Shown: one piece after another, positions 1 to 4,774 of the stretch
How positions within the stretch are numbered: position 1 is the stretch's first letter
Layout of the letters: the number at the start of each line of letters is the position of its first letter
Source of the DNA: JBBQBM01 sp038317375
GTDB taxonomy: Bacteria; Patescibacteriota; Saccharimonadia; Saccharimonadales; JAGQMS01
Reading direction: 5' to 3'
Assembly (NCBI GenBank): GCA_038317375.1
Contig: JBBQBM010000037.1
Location: 1-6,748, forward strand
Length of the DNA stretch: 6,748 bases
Notes under the pieces: model-generated
Databases searched by the model: none
What the model was told of the DNA's origin: nothing
The model's input: only the letters and a program-made list of their open reading frames with translations
Made by a program: the position numbers and the translations under genes

Positions 1-236
1 ATTACGTACCCTTCATAAAATCTTATTATACGAACAATGGATTCATGCCTAGGAAATGTTTCGACATCATAGAGATATCCGAATTTGTTAACCCAAACTT
101 TTCCGTCCTGAGAAATCCAGATATCATCAGATTCGATCAAATGCCAACTCCCCGGAACCATCTCGCTAACGCAACTTATCTCTAAGCGTTCGGGCAATAC
201 GCACTGTTGACTATTTAGCTCTTTTCCGTCGAACAT
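1..236 (-). CDS. Hypothetical protein, N-terminal 78 residues (runs off the window)
   Basis: An open frame without stops runs from an ATG at 236-234 to the left edge of the window. The start is supported by an SD-like AAAGGA (247-242), 5 nt before the ATG. The product begins MFDGKELNSQQCVLPERLEI and is mixed polar and aromatic, with no signal peptide or membrane segment in the visible part. Tryptophans and short beta-like stretches (around GKVWVNKFGYLYD) suggest a soluble globular protein. I do not recognise the family. It starts 40 nt after the NUDIX stop on the same strand, so the two may be co-transcribed. The C-terminus lies outside the window. Confidence 0.6.
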   Translation of the reverse strand, partial: MFDGKELNSQQCVLPERLEISCVSEMVPGSWHLIESDDIWISQDGKVWVNKFGYLYDVETFPRHESIVRIIRFYEGYV

Positions 237-276
237 ATTTTTCCTTTATTTAGCTGCATTATTGCTGAGGACAGTA

Positions 277-675
277 CTATTTTACTAAGTCTAATAGCTT
301 AAGTAGTTCGTGAAAATCTTGTATAAGATTAGGAAGTTCGTAACATTCTTCTGCACTCACCCATCTTGAATCTTGATGAGCAGCTTTCTCAAGCTCCATA
401 ATGTACGGTTCATTAATTTTTACCTTGTATGCACCAAAAACATACGCAGATACTCTATCACCAAAATTAATATCCTTTAAATGCTCCAGATCTTTGTCCA
501 TAGCTTTATAGCCAGTTTCTTCCTTGAGCTCACGAAGCATGGCTTCGCGATCGGTTTCGCCTGGGTCAACTTTACCAGCTGGTAGGCCCCACGTATCGCC
601 GTTCGGTTTATGTGAATGGCGGAGCAGTATAAGGAACCTACCATCATATTCTAGAAAACAACCAACTGTTCTCAT
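277..675 (-). CDS. NUDIX hydrolase (MutT-like), 132 aa
   Basis: Hydrolyses a nucleoside-diphosphate-linked substrate (NDP-X); the exact substrate cannot be told from sequence. The complete NUDIX box GX5EX7REUXEEXGU spans residues 34-56: G34, E40, and R48-E49-L50-K51-E52-E53-T54-G55-Y56, which includes the Mg2+-binding glutamates. The usual approach to the box, WGLPAGKV, is at 29-36. The length of 132 aa fits a single-domain MutT-like housecleaning enzyme, likely cytosolic. The ATG at 675 directly follows a -10-like box and no SD is present, so a leaderless mRNA is likely. It is the middle gene of a minus-strand run between the small Cys protein and the partial gene at 1-236. The family call is firm; the substrate is unknown. 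Confidence 0.93.
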   Translation of the reverse strand: MRTVGCFLEYDGRFLILLRHSHKPNGDTWGLPAGKVDPGETDREAMLRELKEETGYKAMDKDLEHLKDINFGDRVSAYVFGAYKVKINEPYIMELEKAAHQDSRWVSAEECYELPNLIQDFHELLKLLDLVK

Positions 676-681
676 AAGACT

Positions 682-690
682 ATTATACCA
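682..690 (-). promoter_or_regulatory. Extended -10 promoter of the NUDIX gene (leaderless)
   Basis: On the minus strand TGGTATAAT (690-682) is a perfect -10 hexamer preceded by TG, an extended -10. The ATG follows after 6 nt (AGTCTT), so transcription would begin at or next to the ATG, leaving no room for an SD. No good -35 is seen 17 nt upstream (only AATTCA). Confidence 0.65.
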
Positions 691-791
691 AGAATAAAGA
701 ATTCTGAATTAGTCCTTTAATATTAAAAATTAGTACGACGATATGGCAGAGGTTAGAACTATTTCAATCTTGGGTTAAGCAACACTTATAG

Positions 792-1016
792 TTAATTTTT
801 ACTCCGGTAGTCAGGATAAAGGCTTTTGCATGAAGTAATTCCATCTGTTGGCGTCGCGCATTGTCCATTTGGTAAACAGTCCCCATTTGGAGCCGATTCA
901 ACGCAAGACTCTCCACGAGGGTTAGATTTGTTGACATTTAGAGTTATGACAGTTAGGGCTAGTAATATAACAACAATTGCAGTAACTATGGCGATAAGCA
1001 GATGTCTTTTCTTCAT
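792..1016 (-). CDS. Small membrane-anchored protein with four cysteines, 74 aa
   Basis: I do not recognise a family. The N-terminus MKKRH is basic and is followed by one hydrophobic segment (about residues 6-26), a typical signal anchor or uncleaved signal peptide. The remaining ~48 residues are polar and contain C38, C47, C53 and C63, which could form two disulfides outside the cell. There is no lipobox with a Cys right after the hydrophobic stretch. The ATG sits 6 nt after a TATGAT hexamer without an SD, matching the NUDIX gene. A similar-length open frame lies antisense (826-1029, plus), but the minus frame has the better start context and a sensible protein topology. It lies just downstream of the duplicated tRNA-Tyr 3' end at 1041-1062, so it may be accessory DNA. 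Confidence 0.6.
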   Translation of the reverse strand: MKKRHLLIAIVTAIVVILLALTVITLNVNKSNPRGESCVESAPNGDCLPNGQCATPTDGITSCKSLYPDYRSKN

Positions 1017-1022
1017 ACTACT

Positions 1023-1028
1023 ATCATA
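1023..1028 (-). promoter_or_regulatory. Possible -10 box of the 74-aa protein gene (leaderless)
   Basis: TATGAT (1028-1023, minus strand) matches 5 of 6 consensus bases and is followed by AGTAGT and then ATG. The 6-nt distance is identical to that at the NUDIX gene. No recognisable -35 is found; the expected position falls in the tRNA-like repeat. Confidence 0.4.
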
Positions 1029-1040
1029 ACGTAAGTGGTC

Positions 1041-1062
1041 TGGTGCAGGGTGTAGGATTCGA
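1041..1062 (-). repeat. Direct copy of the tRNA-Tyr 3' end (att-like repeat)
   Basis: These 22 bases are identical to 1227-1248, which is the CCA end, discriminator, 3' acceptor strand and start of the T arm of tRNA-Tyr, in the same orientation. With a one-base deletion and one mismatch the similarity can be stretched to about 1068. The rest of a tRNA is absent, so this is a fragment. Such 3'-end duplications are what tyrosine-recombinase elements leave when they integrate into tRNA genes, but no integrase is visible and the two copies are only 186 bp apart. Confidence 0.85.
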
Positions 1063-1093
1063 CCGACGTTCCGCCGGCCCTGAACTTCACGAT

Positions 1094-1109
1094 CAACAAC
1101 TAGTTGTTG
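1094..1109. repeat. Perfect 16-bp palindrome
   Basis: CAACAACTAGTTGTTG equals its own reverse complement. It lies in the repeat block between the direct and inverted tRNA-Tyr copies. Flanking GTTCCG (1069-1074) and CGGAAG (1111-1116) could add an outer stem, although with a long interior stretch. It has no T-tract, so it is not an obvious terminator. It could be a recombination or protein-binding site or a structural arm of the repeat. Confidence 0.7.
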
Positions 1110-1126
1110 TCGGAAGGTTCATTTCC

Positions 1127-1145
1127 ATCCCGCCACAGGCGGGAT
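1127..1145. repeat. GC-rich perfect hairpin, 8-bp stem
   Basis: ATCCCGCC (1127-1134) pairs with GGCGGGAT (1138-1145) around a 3-base ACA loop. It resembles a REP-like palindromic unit. No T-tract follows on either strand, so simple intrinsic termination is unlikely. It is GC-rich compared with its surroundings. Confidence 0.75.
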
Positions 1146-1149
1146 TCAC

Positions 1150-1166
1150 TACGAAGGGCCTTCGTA
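1150..1166. repeat. Perfect hairpin, 7-bp stem
   Basis: TACGAAG (1150-1156) pairs with CTTCGTA (1160-1166) around GGC. Its right arm is also the start of the inverted tRNA-Tyr copy (CTTCGTA is the entry to the tRNA-Tyr T arm). The hairpin may therefore derive from tRNA sequence meeting its own complement. Confidence 0.7.
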
Positions 1167-1260
1167 AGTAAGAATCCTGCACTCTGCCAAGTTAAAAGCC
1201 CAGACATTAAGCCTGGGCTTCAAACTTGGTGCAGGGTGTAGGATTCGAACCTACGAAGGC
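1158..1260. repeat. Long imperfect palindrome: tRNA-Tyr 3' half mirrored around its terminator
   Basis: The left arm (1158-1203) is an inverted degenerate copy of the right arm (1213-1260). The right arm holds the tRNA-Tyr T arm, 3' acceptor strand, CCA and one terminator strand. By hand alignment the arms share blocks GCCTTCGTA, GAATCCT, CTGC, CAAGTT and AAGCCCAG, with about seven mismatches and one 2-nt gap in 48 positions. The loop is 1204-1212. As DNA it could extrude a cruciform of roughly 46 bp. As read-through RNA, the downstream arm could pair with the tRNA 3' half. Confidence 0.8.
1194..1220 (-). terminator. Intrinsic terminator after tRNA-Tyr
   Basis: Read on the minus strand, AAGCCCAG (1220-1213) pairs with CTGGGCTT (1203-1196) across a 9-nt loop, and the stem is followed by TT to give a TTTT run. 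The outer bases CCAAGTT (1229-1223) and AACTTGG (1193-1187) extend the stem and include the CCA end of the tRNA. Position and shape fit the end of the tRNA-Thr/tRNA-Tyr unit. The U-tract is short, so read-through is possible. Confidence 0.6.
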
Positions 1261-1312
1261 TAAAGCCGACAGATTTACAGTCTGTTGTGTTTGACCGCTT
1301 CACTAACCCTGC
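1227..1312 (-). tRNA. tRNA-Tyr (GTA)
   Basis: A class II tRNA with a long variable arm. The acceptor GCAGGGT (1312-1306) pairs with ACCCTGC (1237-1231), the discriminator is A (1230), and the CCA end is encoded (1229-1227). The anticodon arm is ACAGA-CTGTAAA-TCTGT, giving anticodon GTA at 1278-1276. The T arm is GTAGG-TTCGAAT-CCTAC. The variable region (CGGCTTTAGCC-like) and an 86-nt length are normal for tRNA-Tyr. It lies about 105 nt downstream of tRNA-Thr on the same strand. Its 3' end is repeated at 1041-1062 and, inverted, at 1158-1189. Confidence 0.96.
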
Positions 1313-1316
1313 ATGT

Positions 1317-1346
1317 ATGCAAGAGCAGTATTTCATACTCTTGCAT
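1317..1346. repeat. Hairpin in the tRNA-Thr/tRNA-Tyr spacer
   Basis: ATGCAAG (1317-1323) pairs with CTTGCAT (1340-1346), and inside it AGTAT pairs with ATACT around TTC, with a 3-nt bulge on one side. It ends only 4 nt before the tRNA-Tyr 5' end in the direction of transcription. There is no T-tract, so it is more likely a processing or spacer structure than a terminator. Confidence 0.5.
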
Positions 1347-1385
1347 AAACCTCACAATCACCACCTCACGAGTGACGACTGCTCA

Positions 1386-1416
1386 AAAATCAGTTATCTC
1401 GCAATACGCTGATTTT
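1386..1416 (-). terminator. Possible weak terminator after tRNA-Thr
   Basis: On the minus strand AAAATCAG (1416-1409) pairs with CTGATTTT (1393-1386), and one further T makes a T5 run. It begins directly after the tRNA-Thr CCA. The stem is AT-rich and the loop is 15 nt, so termination would be weak. I see no clear separate promoter for tRNA-Tyr, which suggests that read-through feeds it. Confidence 0.35.
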
Positions 1417-1417
1417 A

Positions 1418-1494
1418 TGGAGCCACCTGTCGGATTCGAACCGACGACCCTCTGTTTACAAAACAGATGCTCTAACCAACTGAGCTAAGGTGGC
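1418..1494 (-). tRNA. tRNA-Thr (TGT)
   Basis: The acceptor GCCACCT (1494-1488) pairs with AGGTGGC (1428-1422), the discriminator is T (1421), and the CCA end is encoded (1420-1418). The anticodon arm is TCTGT-TTTGTAA-ACAGA with anticodon TGT (1460-1458), which reads ACN threonine codons. The T arm is GTCGG-TTCGAAT-CCGAC. The 77-nt length is standard for class I. It is the first gene of the tRNA pair, just downstream of a good promoter. Confidence 0.96.
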
Positions 1495-1505
1495 ACGTGA
1501 CGGTT

Positions 1506-1534
1506 ATTCTAACAAATCAGGGGTAGAAACTCAA
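1506..1534 (-). promoter_or_regulatory. Promoter of the tRNA-Thr/tRNA-Tyr unit
   Basis: On the minus strand TTGAGT (1534-1529) and TAGAAT (1511-1506) are separated by exactly 17 nt. They match 4 of 6 and 5 of 6 sigma-70-type consensus bases. The -10 ends 11 nt before the tRNA 5' end, so the leader would be only a few bases. It is back to back with the promoter of the collagen-like gene. Confidence 0.65.
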
Positions 1535-1578
1535 TTCTGATGCAGATAAGCACAAGCGATATATATTAGTTAATGTTA

Positions 1579-1607
1579 TTGACATTCGAGCATACTGGAT
1601 TTAATGT
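1579..1607 (+). promoter_or_regulatory. Promoter of the collagen-like gene
   Basis: A perfect -35 TTGACA (1579-1584) is followed after 17 nt by a weak -10 TAATGT (1602-1607). The predicted start near 1614 leaves a leader of about 27 nt. That leader carries the strongest SD in the window, CGAGGAG (1629-1635), 5 nt before the ATG at 1641. Confidence 0.55.
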
Positions 1608-1640
1608 AATCTGCAGAGATATTAATAACGAGGAGTTTAT

Positions 1641-2366
1641 ATGAAGGCCAAAGTACCACAAAAGGTTTCTACACTAGTCTTAGGTGTAGCCGTAGTAATT
1701 TTGTTATTTTTGTTAGGTTGGACTGTTTTTCTTAATAAAGACGATTCAACAAAGACTGGCACAGACGTCTTATCGTCTACTAGTGTCCAAGTTGTTAAAG
1801 GCGCCCAAGGTGATATCGGACCAATCGGACCTCAAGGTGTTCAGGGTCTACAGGGTATCCCGGGCTTGGTTGGACTAGCAGGACCGGCTGGTTCTCAGGG
1901 AGTCATTGGCTTTACTGGTCTTAGTGGTTCTGCAGGTACAGACGGAACAGTTGGAGCTACTGGTGCAGACGGACCTCAAGGTGTACAGGGAATCCAGGGT
2001 GTTCAAGGTATCCAAGGTGAAATGGGACTAACGGGCGATCAAGGAGTACAAGGCGACCCCGGCACTAACGGTACAAACGGTATAAATGGCGTAAGTGGCT
2101 GGGAAATGATAACAGCAACAGTTACGGCCGACACCGAAACTTCCCTAACTTCAACTGCTACTTGCACAATAGGTAAGAAAGTAGTCGGCGGTGGATATAC
2201 ATTAAGTTCAGTTTCCTCATCGACTAATGTTCCGGTTCTAGTGAATATGCCTAACGTAGGTGGGACAGCTTGGGTGACTACAAAGGGCGATGTTTCAGGT
2301 GTGATCTTTCCATTCGACACATCATTCGCAATTCAGGCTTTCGCAATCTGCGTAACTGCATTGTAG
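1641..2366 (+). CDS. Membrane-anchored collagen-like protein with Cys-paired C-terminal domain, 241 aa
   Basis: Residues 1-10 are basic (MKAKVPQKVS) and 11-31 are a hydrophobic segment, giving a signal anchor with the rest outside the cell. A short linker leads to 34 uninterrupted Gly-X-Y triplets (G54 to E155), enough for a trimeric collagen triple helix of about 100 residues. Proline is scarce, while Gln fills the Y position in about a dozen triplets (GVQ, GIQ, GPQ). Residues 156-241 form a beta-like domain with the pattern C175-x4-KKVVGGGY ... AWV ... AFAIC237; I have seen similar Cys-GGG-Cys domains in secreted proteins. C175 and C237 may form a disulfide and the domain may serve as a trimerisation cap. 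The start is fixed by a strong SD. It is the only plus-strand gene, convergent with the TPR gene. The role (surface fibre or adhesion) is inferred. Confidence 0.92.
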   Translation: MKAKVPQKVSTLVLGVAVVILLFLLGWTVFLNKDDSTKTGTDVLSSTSVQVVKGAQGDIGPIGPQGVQGLQGIPGLVGLAGPAGSQGVIGFTGLSGSAGTDGTVGATGADGPQGVQGIQGVQGIQGEMGLTGDQGVQGDPGTNGTNGINGVSGWEMITATVTADTETSLTSTATCTIGKKVVGGGYTLSSVSSSTNVPVLVNMPNVGGTAWVTTKGDVSGVIFPFDTSFAIQAFAICVTAL

Positions 2367-2388
2367 ATAGTTCAGTATTGATTTGACT

Positions 2389-2419
2389 GTAAGGCCCTGG
2401 CTAACGCTGGGGTCTTTAC
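2389..2419. terminator. Hairpin between convergent genes (likely bidirectional terminator)
   Basis: GTAAGGCCCTGGC (2389-2401) pairs with GCTGGGGTCTTTAC (2406-2419) around TAAC, with one bulge and some G-T pairs. It begins 22 nt after the collagen-like stop and overlaps the TPR stop codon (2418-2416). The plus side continues T-rich (TTATTATTC) but without a clean T-tract; the minus side has none. Confidence 0.5.
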
Positions 2420-3069
2420 ATTATTATTCGTTTTGGGCGAAGTACATGGCTAGCCTTGCCAGTAGGGACAATCACATTATCTAGTTTCTTCTGCATCTTC
2501 TTGGCCTCTTCTGGCATTTCGCGTGACTCAAAAGCCTTTAATAGTAATCCGTAAGTTTCTCTGTTTGGTTCTAGTTCTGCTGCTCGTTCTAGCTCTTCGA
2601 TCATCTTTTTATCATTACCGACCTTTTCTAGCACCTTAGCGTAGGCGATGTGGCGTGCAGCAAGCCCATCCTCTAGGCTTAGCGCCATTTCAAAAGCGCT
2701 CATTGCCTTTTCGTAACTCCCTGTTTCGTAATAAATTAACCCGAGGTTGTGAAGGCTTGAAGCACTAGGCTCAATGCTCGAGGCAATTTCGAAGCAATCT
2801 ATAGCATCCTTATATTCTCGTTGTTTGGCATATAAAATGCCGAGCCTGTTATAGGCGGCCGTATTCTTCTGATCGATCTTAAGTATAGAGAGAAGGGCTT
2901 TCTCAGCACGGACAAACTTATTTTCTCTAAACCCGAGATGTGCTATTCCCCACAAGCGTCCAAGTTTGTCACCGACAAGGTGCGGTAAGTCGTCAGGACC
3001 TTCGCTATTAGTTTTGCTAGCTCGGAGTGCCAACAACGCTAAAAAAGCAACTACAACAAGTGCGTACAT
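2416..3069 (-). CDS. Membrane-anchored TPR protein, 217 aa
   Basis: Residues 2-17 (YALVVVAFLALLALRA) form a single N-terminal membrane segment. The rest consists of tetratricopeptide repeats, a protein-binding scaffold. A degenerate repeat is at about 37-70, and clear repeats lie at 71-104 (AYNRLGILYAKQREYKDAID), 105-138 (LHNLGLIYYETGSYEKAMSA) and 139-170, the last ending in the typical LEP. The tail (about 185-217) is basic. The ATG lies 3 nt after the holB stop (TAAGATATG) with no SD, so translation probably depends on re-initiation after holB. It is the last gene of the trpS operon. The binding partner is unknown. The sidedness of the membrane anchor is uncertain because the N-terminus has no charged residues before the hydrophobic part. 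Confidence 0.85.
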   Translation of the reverse strand: MYALVVVAFLALLALRASKTNSEGPDDLPHLVGDKLGRLWGIAHLGFRENKFVRAEKALLSILKIDQKNTAAYNRLGILYAKQREYKDAIDCFEIASSIEPSASSLHNLGLIYYETGSYEKAMSAFEMALSLEDGLAARHIAYAKVLEKVGNDKKMIEELERAAELEPNRETYGLLLKAFESREMPEEAKKMQKKLDNVIVPTGKASHVLRPKRIIM

Positions 3070-3072
3070 ATC

Positions 3073-3918
3073 TTATAATTGTAGCATTAATCTTAATACC
3101 AGTATTCGAGCTGACACATTTTGGCTTAGGGCTTGAATCGAGTCCTCGACAGCTTGTAGTTTCTTCATCCAGCTATCTATATTCTGCTTTTTTTGCACGG
3201 CGTTATGAAAGCCGGCTTCTAAAATTCTCTCGAATGAACCAAGGAGTTCTGCAAGCCCGATTTTATCCTTGGTAATTGTGTCAATTAGCAGCAATTTTTC
3301 GCATAGATTTGAGCTTAGAATTTGCTTAGCCCTGTCGATGCTGTCGATATACGCCACTGCTTCTCCGCTCAAGATGCTTTGAGCAAGACCAACACTTCTA
3401 TTTGATAGATTAAGAACTTTGATGATGTCAGAATTGCTAAATCCCTGTTTTTCAAAAAAAGATGTCAGCTCCTCATCAGCTACCCGATTAATTTCCACCA
3501 GCACAAGTCTAGAGACCACTGTTCGTAGCAGCGAATTCTTGTTGTGCGTACTTAGTAAGAAATAGATATTATCTGCGGGTTCCTCTAATTGTTTTAGAAG
3601 AGCATTTTGCGCTTCAGTAGTTAACTTTTCTGCGTTTTCAATTATAACTACTAAGGTCTTGCCCTTAACCTGATGCAGGTTTAGTAGCGACCGCAATGTT
3701 CTAGCCTGGTTGATGCTAATTGATGGCTCGTCACTTTCTAGATAAATGCGGTCTTCACTACGGCTGGCTCCCAGCTCATTTGCTATGGCATCAAGAATAC
3801 TTCCCCTACCAACGCCTTTACTTCCCGTTATTAACAATGCATGGCTATCGCTTGCAATAAACCGTTCGATATTAAATCTAGTGACTGGACTTATTACCAA
3901 GTCTTGCAACTTTTTCAT
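3073..3918 (-). CDS. holB: DNA polymerase III subunit delta-prime (clamp loader), 281 aa
   Basis: Part of the clamp loader that opens and loads the sliding clamp on DNA. AAA+ features seen are: a P-loop-like GSKGVGRGS (32-40) in which the invariant Lys is Arg and the spacing is altered; a Walker B-like strand TLVVIIENAEKL (88-99); the family signature NALLKQLEEP (105-114); and the sensor 1 region ending in LLRTVVSRL (130-138). S136-R137 is the SR part of the SRC arginine-finger motif, with Cys replaced by Leu. The four zinc-ligand cysteines of typical delta-prime/gamma subunits are absent. Delta-prime normally does not hydrolyse ATP, so the P-loop change fits delta-prime rather than DnaX. The ATG overlaps the upstream stop (ATGA). 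At 281 aa it is shorter than E. coli HolB (about 334). Confidence 0.85.
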   Translation of the reverse strand: MKKLQDLVISPVTRFNIERFIASDSHALLITGSKGVGRGSILDAIANELGASRSEDRIYLESDEPSISINQARTLRSLLNLHQVKGKTLVVIIENAEKLTTEAQNALLKQLEEPADNIYFLLSTHNKNSLLRTVVSRLVLVEINRVADEELTSFFEKQGFSNSDIIKVLNLSNRSVGLAQSILSGEAVAYIDSIDRAKQILSSNLCEKLLLIDTITKDKIGLAELLGSFERILEAGFHNAVQKKQNIDSWMKKLQAVEDSIQALSQNVSARILVLRLMLQL

Positions 3919-4769
3919 GTCGTAAAACCAAGGGGTAGCGGGCTGGTAAATTTTTGAGTCTCGCCGCTAGGCAATTTGATTTCTAAAATGTTGGCGTGCA
4001 AATACAAACGCTCCGCTTTCTTTCCTTCATATAATTCATCGCCGACAATCGGGCAACCAAGATACTTTAAGTGAACTCTCAACTGGTGCGTTCTTCCGGT
4101 TAGTGGTGCAAGTTCCCAAATGTATTTGTCCTCCTTTATCCTTTTTACTTCGTACTTAGTACTAGACACCTTGCCGTGTGCGTCAACGTGGAACTGTTTG
4201 GGGTTATTTTGATCACGACCGATTGGGGCGTCTATAAGTGCCTTGCTATGCTTTGGGGCCTTGTCTGTAATTGCGACATAGCTTTTACGGACCTTCCGAT
4301 CTTGAAACTGTCTTTGCAGAAATTTCATAGCATCTTCGTTTTTGGCACATATCATAACACCGCTAGTCACTCTATCTAGCCGGTGAACAATCCCTGCTCG
4401 TTCGCCCGTGCCCAAGCCGTCGACGTGTTTGCGCAAGAAGCTAGCCACACTAGCCTCCCTAGTTAAACCGCCTCTAGAGTGGCTTAAAACTCCGGCCGGC
4501 TTATCTATCACTAAAACGTCATCATCCTCGTATAGAATCTTTAGTTTAATGTCCTCGATGTCAGTTTCAACTAGCCAACTATCATCGACAAGCATTTTTT
4601 CGCCTTCTTTAAGCTTATAGCCTGCCTTTTCGGTCTTGCCATTAACTTTAACCATATCGGCGGTAAATAGTTTGGCTAGTGCTGCACGAGCAAACTGCGG
4701 GTATTGCTTAGCCAAAAAAACATCGGCTCTCATCCGATGATGAAGCTCATCAACAACGAATTTCTTCAT
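3915..4769 (-). CDS. rluD: RluA/RluD-family 23S rRNA pseudouridine synthase, 284 aa
   Basis: Converts uridines in structured RNA, probably 23S rRNA, to pseudouridine. An N-terminal S4 RNA-binding domain spans about 12-60 (RADVFLAK ... DMVKVNGK). The catalytic domain follows: DVLVIDKPAGVLSH (84-97), the catalytic motif GIVHRLDRVTSGV (126-138) with the nucleophile D132, and GRTHQLRVHLKYLGCPIVGD (225-244). All key residues are present and the length is close to RluD/RluC. Target positions cannot be set from sequence, so the symbol denotes the closest type only. The start lies 5 nt after the trpS stop without an SD and the end overlaps holB by 4 nt, indicating a translationally coupled operon. 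The gene ends in TGA, evidence that UGA is a stop in this organism. Confidence 0.88.
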   Translation of the reverse strand: MKKFVVDELHHRMRADVFLAKQYPQFARAALAKLFTADMVKVNGKTEKAGYKLKEGEKMLVDDSWLVETDIEDIKLKILYEDDDVLVIDKPAGVLSHSRGGLTREASVASFLRKHVDGLGTGERAGIVHRLDRVTSGVMICAKNEDAMKFLQRQFQDRKVRKSYVAITDKAPKHSKALIDAPIGRDQNNPKQFHVDAHGKVSSTKYEVKRIKEDKYIWELAPLTGRTHQLRVHLKYLGCPIVGDELYEGKKAERLYLHANILEIKLPSGETQKFTSPLPLGFTT

Positions 4770-4774
4770 AGTAT

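Noticed and set aside
826..1029. Plus-strand open frame antisense to the 74-aa protein
   Set aside because: No SD or promoter in place, and the protein lacks a sensible topology; the minus-strand frame is the better candidate, though not proven.
1041..1130. A second, complete tRNA gene or pseudo-tRNA on the minus strand
   Set aside because: Only the 3' acceptor strand and part of the T arm are present; no matching 5' acceptor strand or anticodon arm was found.
1041..1189. Integron attC site or CRISPR array
   Set aside because: No attC core sites and no regularly spaced direct repeats; the repeats are tRNA-derived palindromes.
1285..1488. Plus-strand open frame of 67 codons ending in a PPVGFEPTT-like peptide
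   Set aside because: It lies across the tRNA-Tyr and tRNA-Thr genes; this peptide is a well-known false translation of antisense tRNA T-arm sequence.
2039..2320. Minus-strand open frame inside the collagen-like gene
   Set aside because: A shadow frame produced by the Gly-X-Y repeat; no start signals.
3027..3275. Plus-strand open frame with a hydrophobic start, opposite the TPR and holB genes
   Set aside because: It overlaps the two conserved minus-strand genes antisense; its hydrophobicity comes from the reverse of coding sequence.
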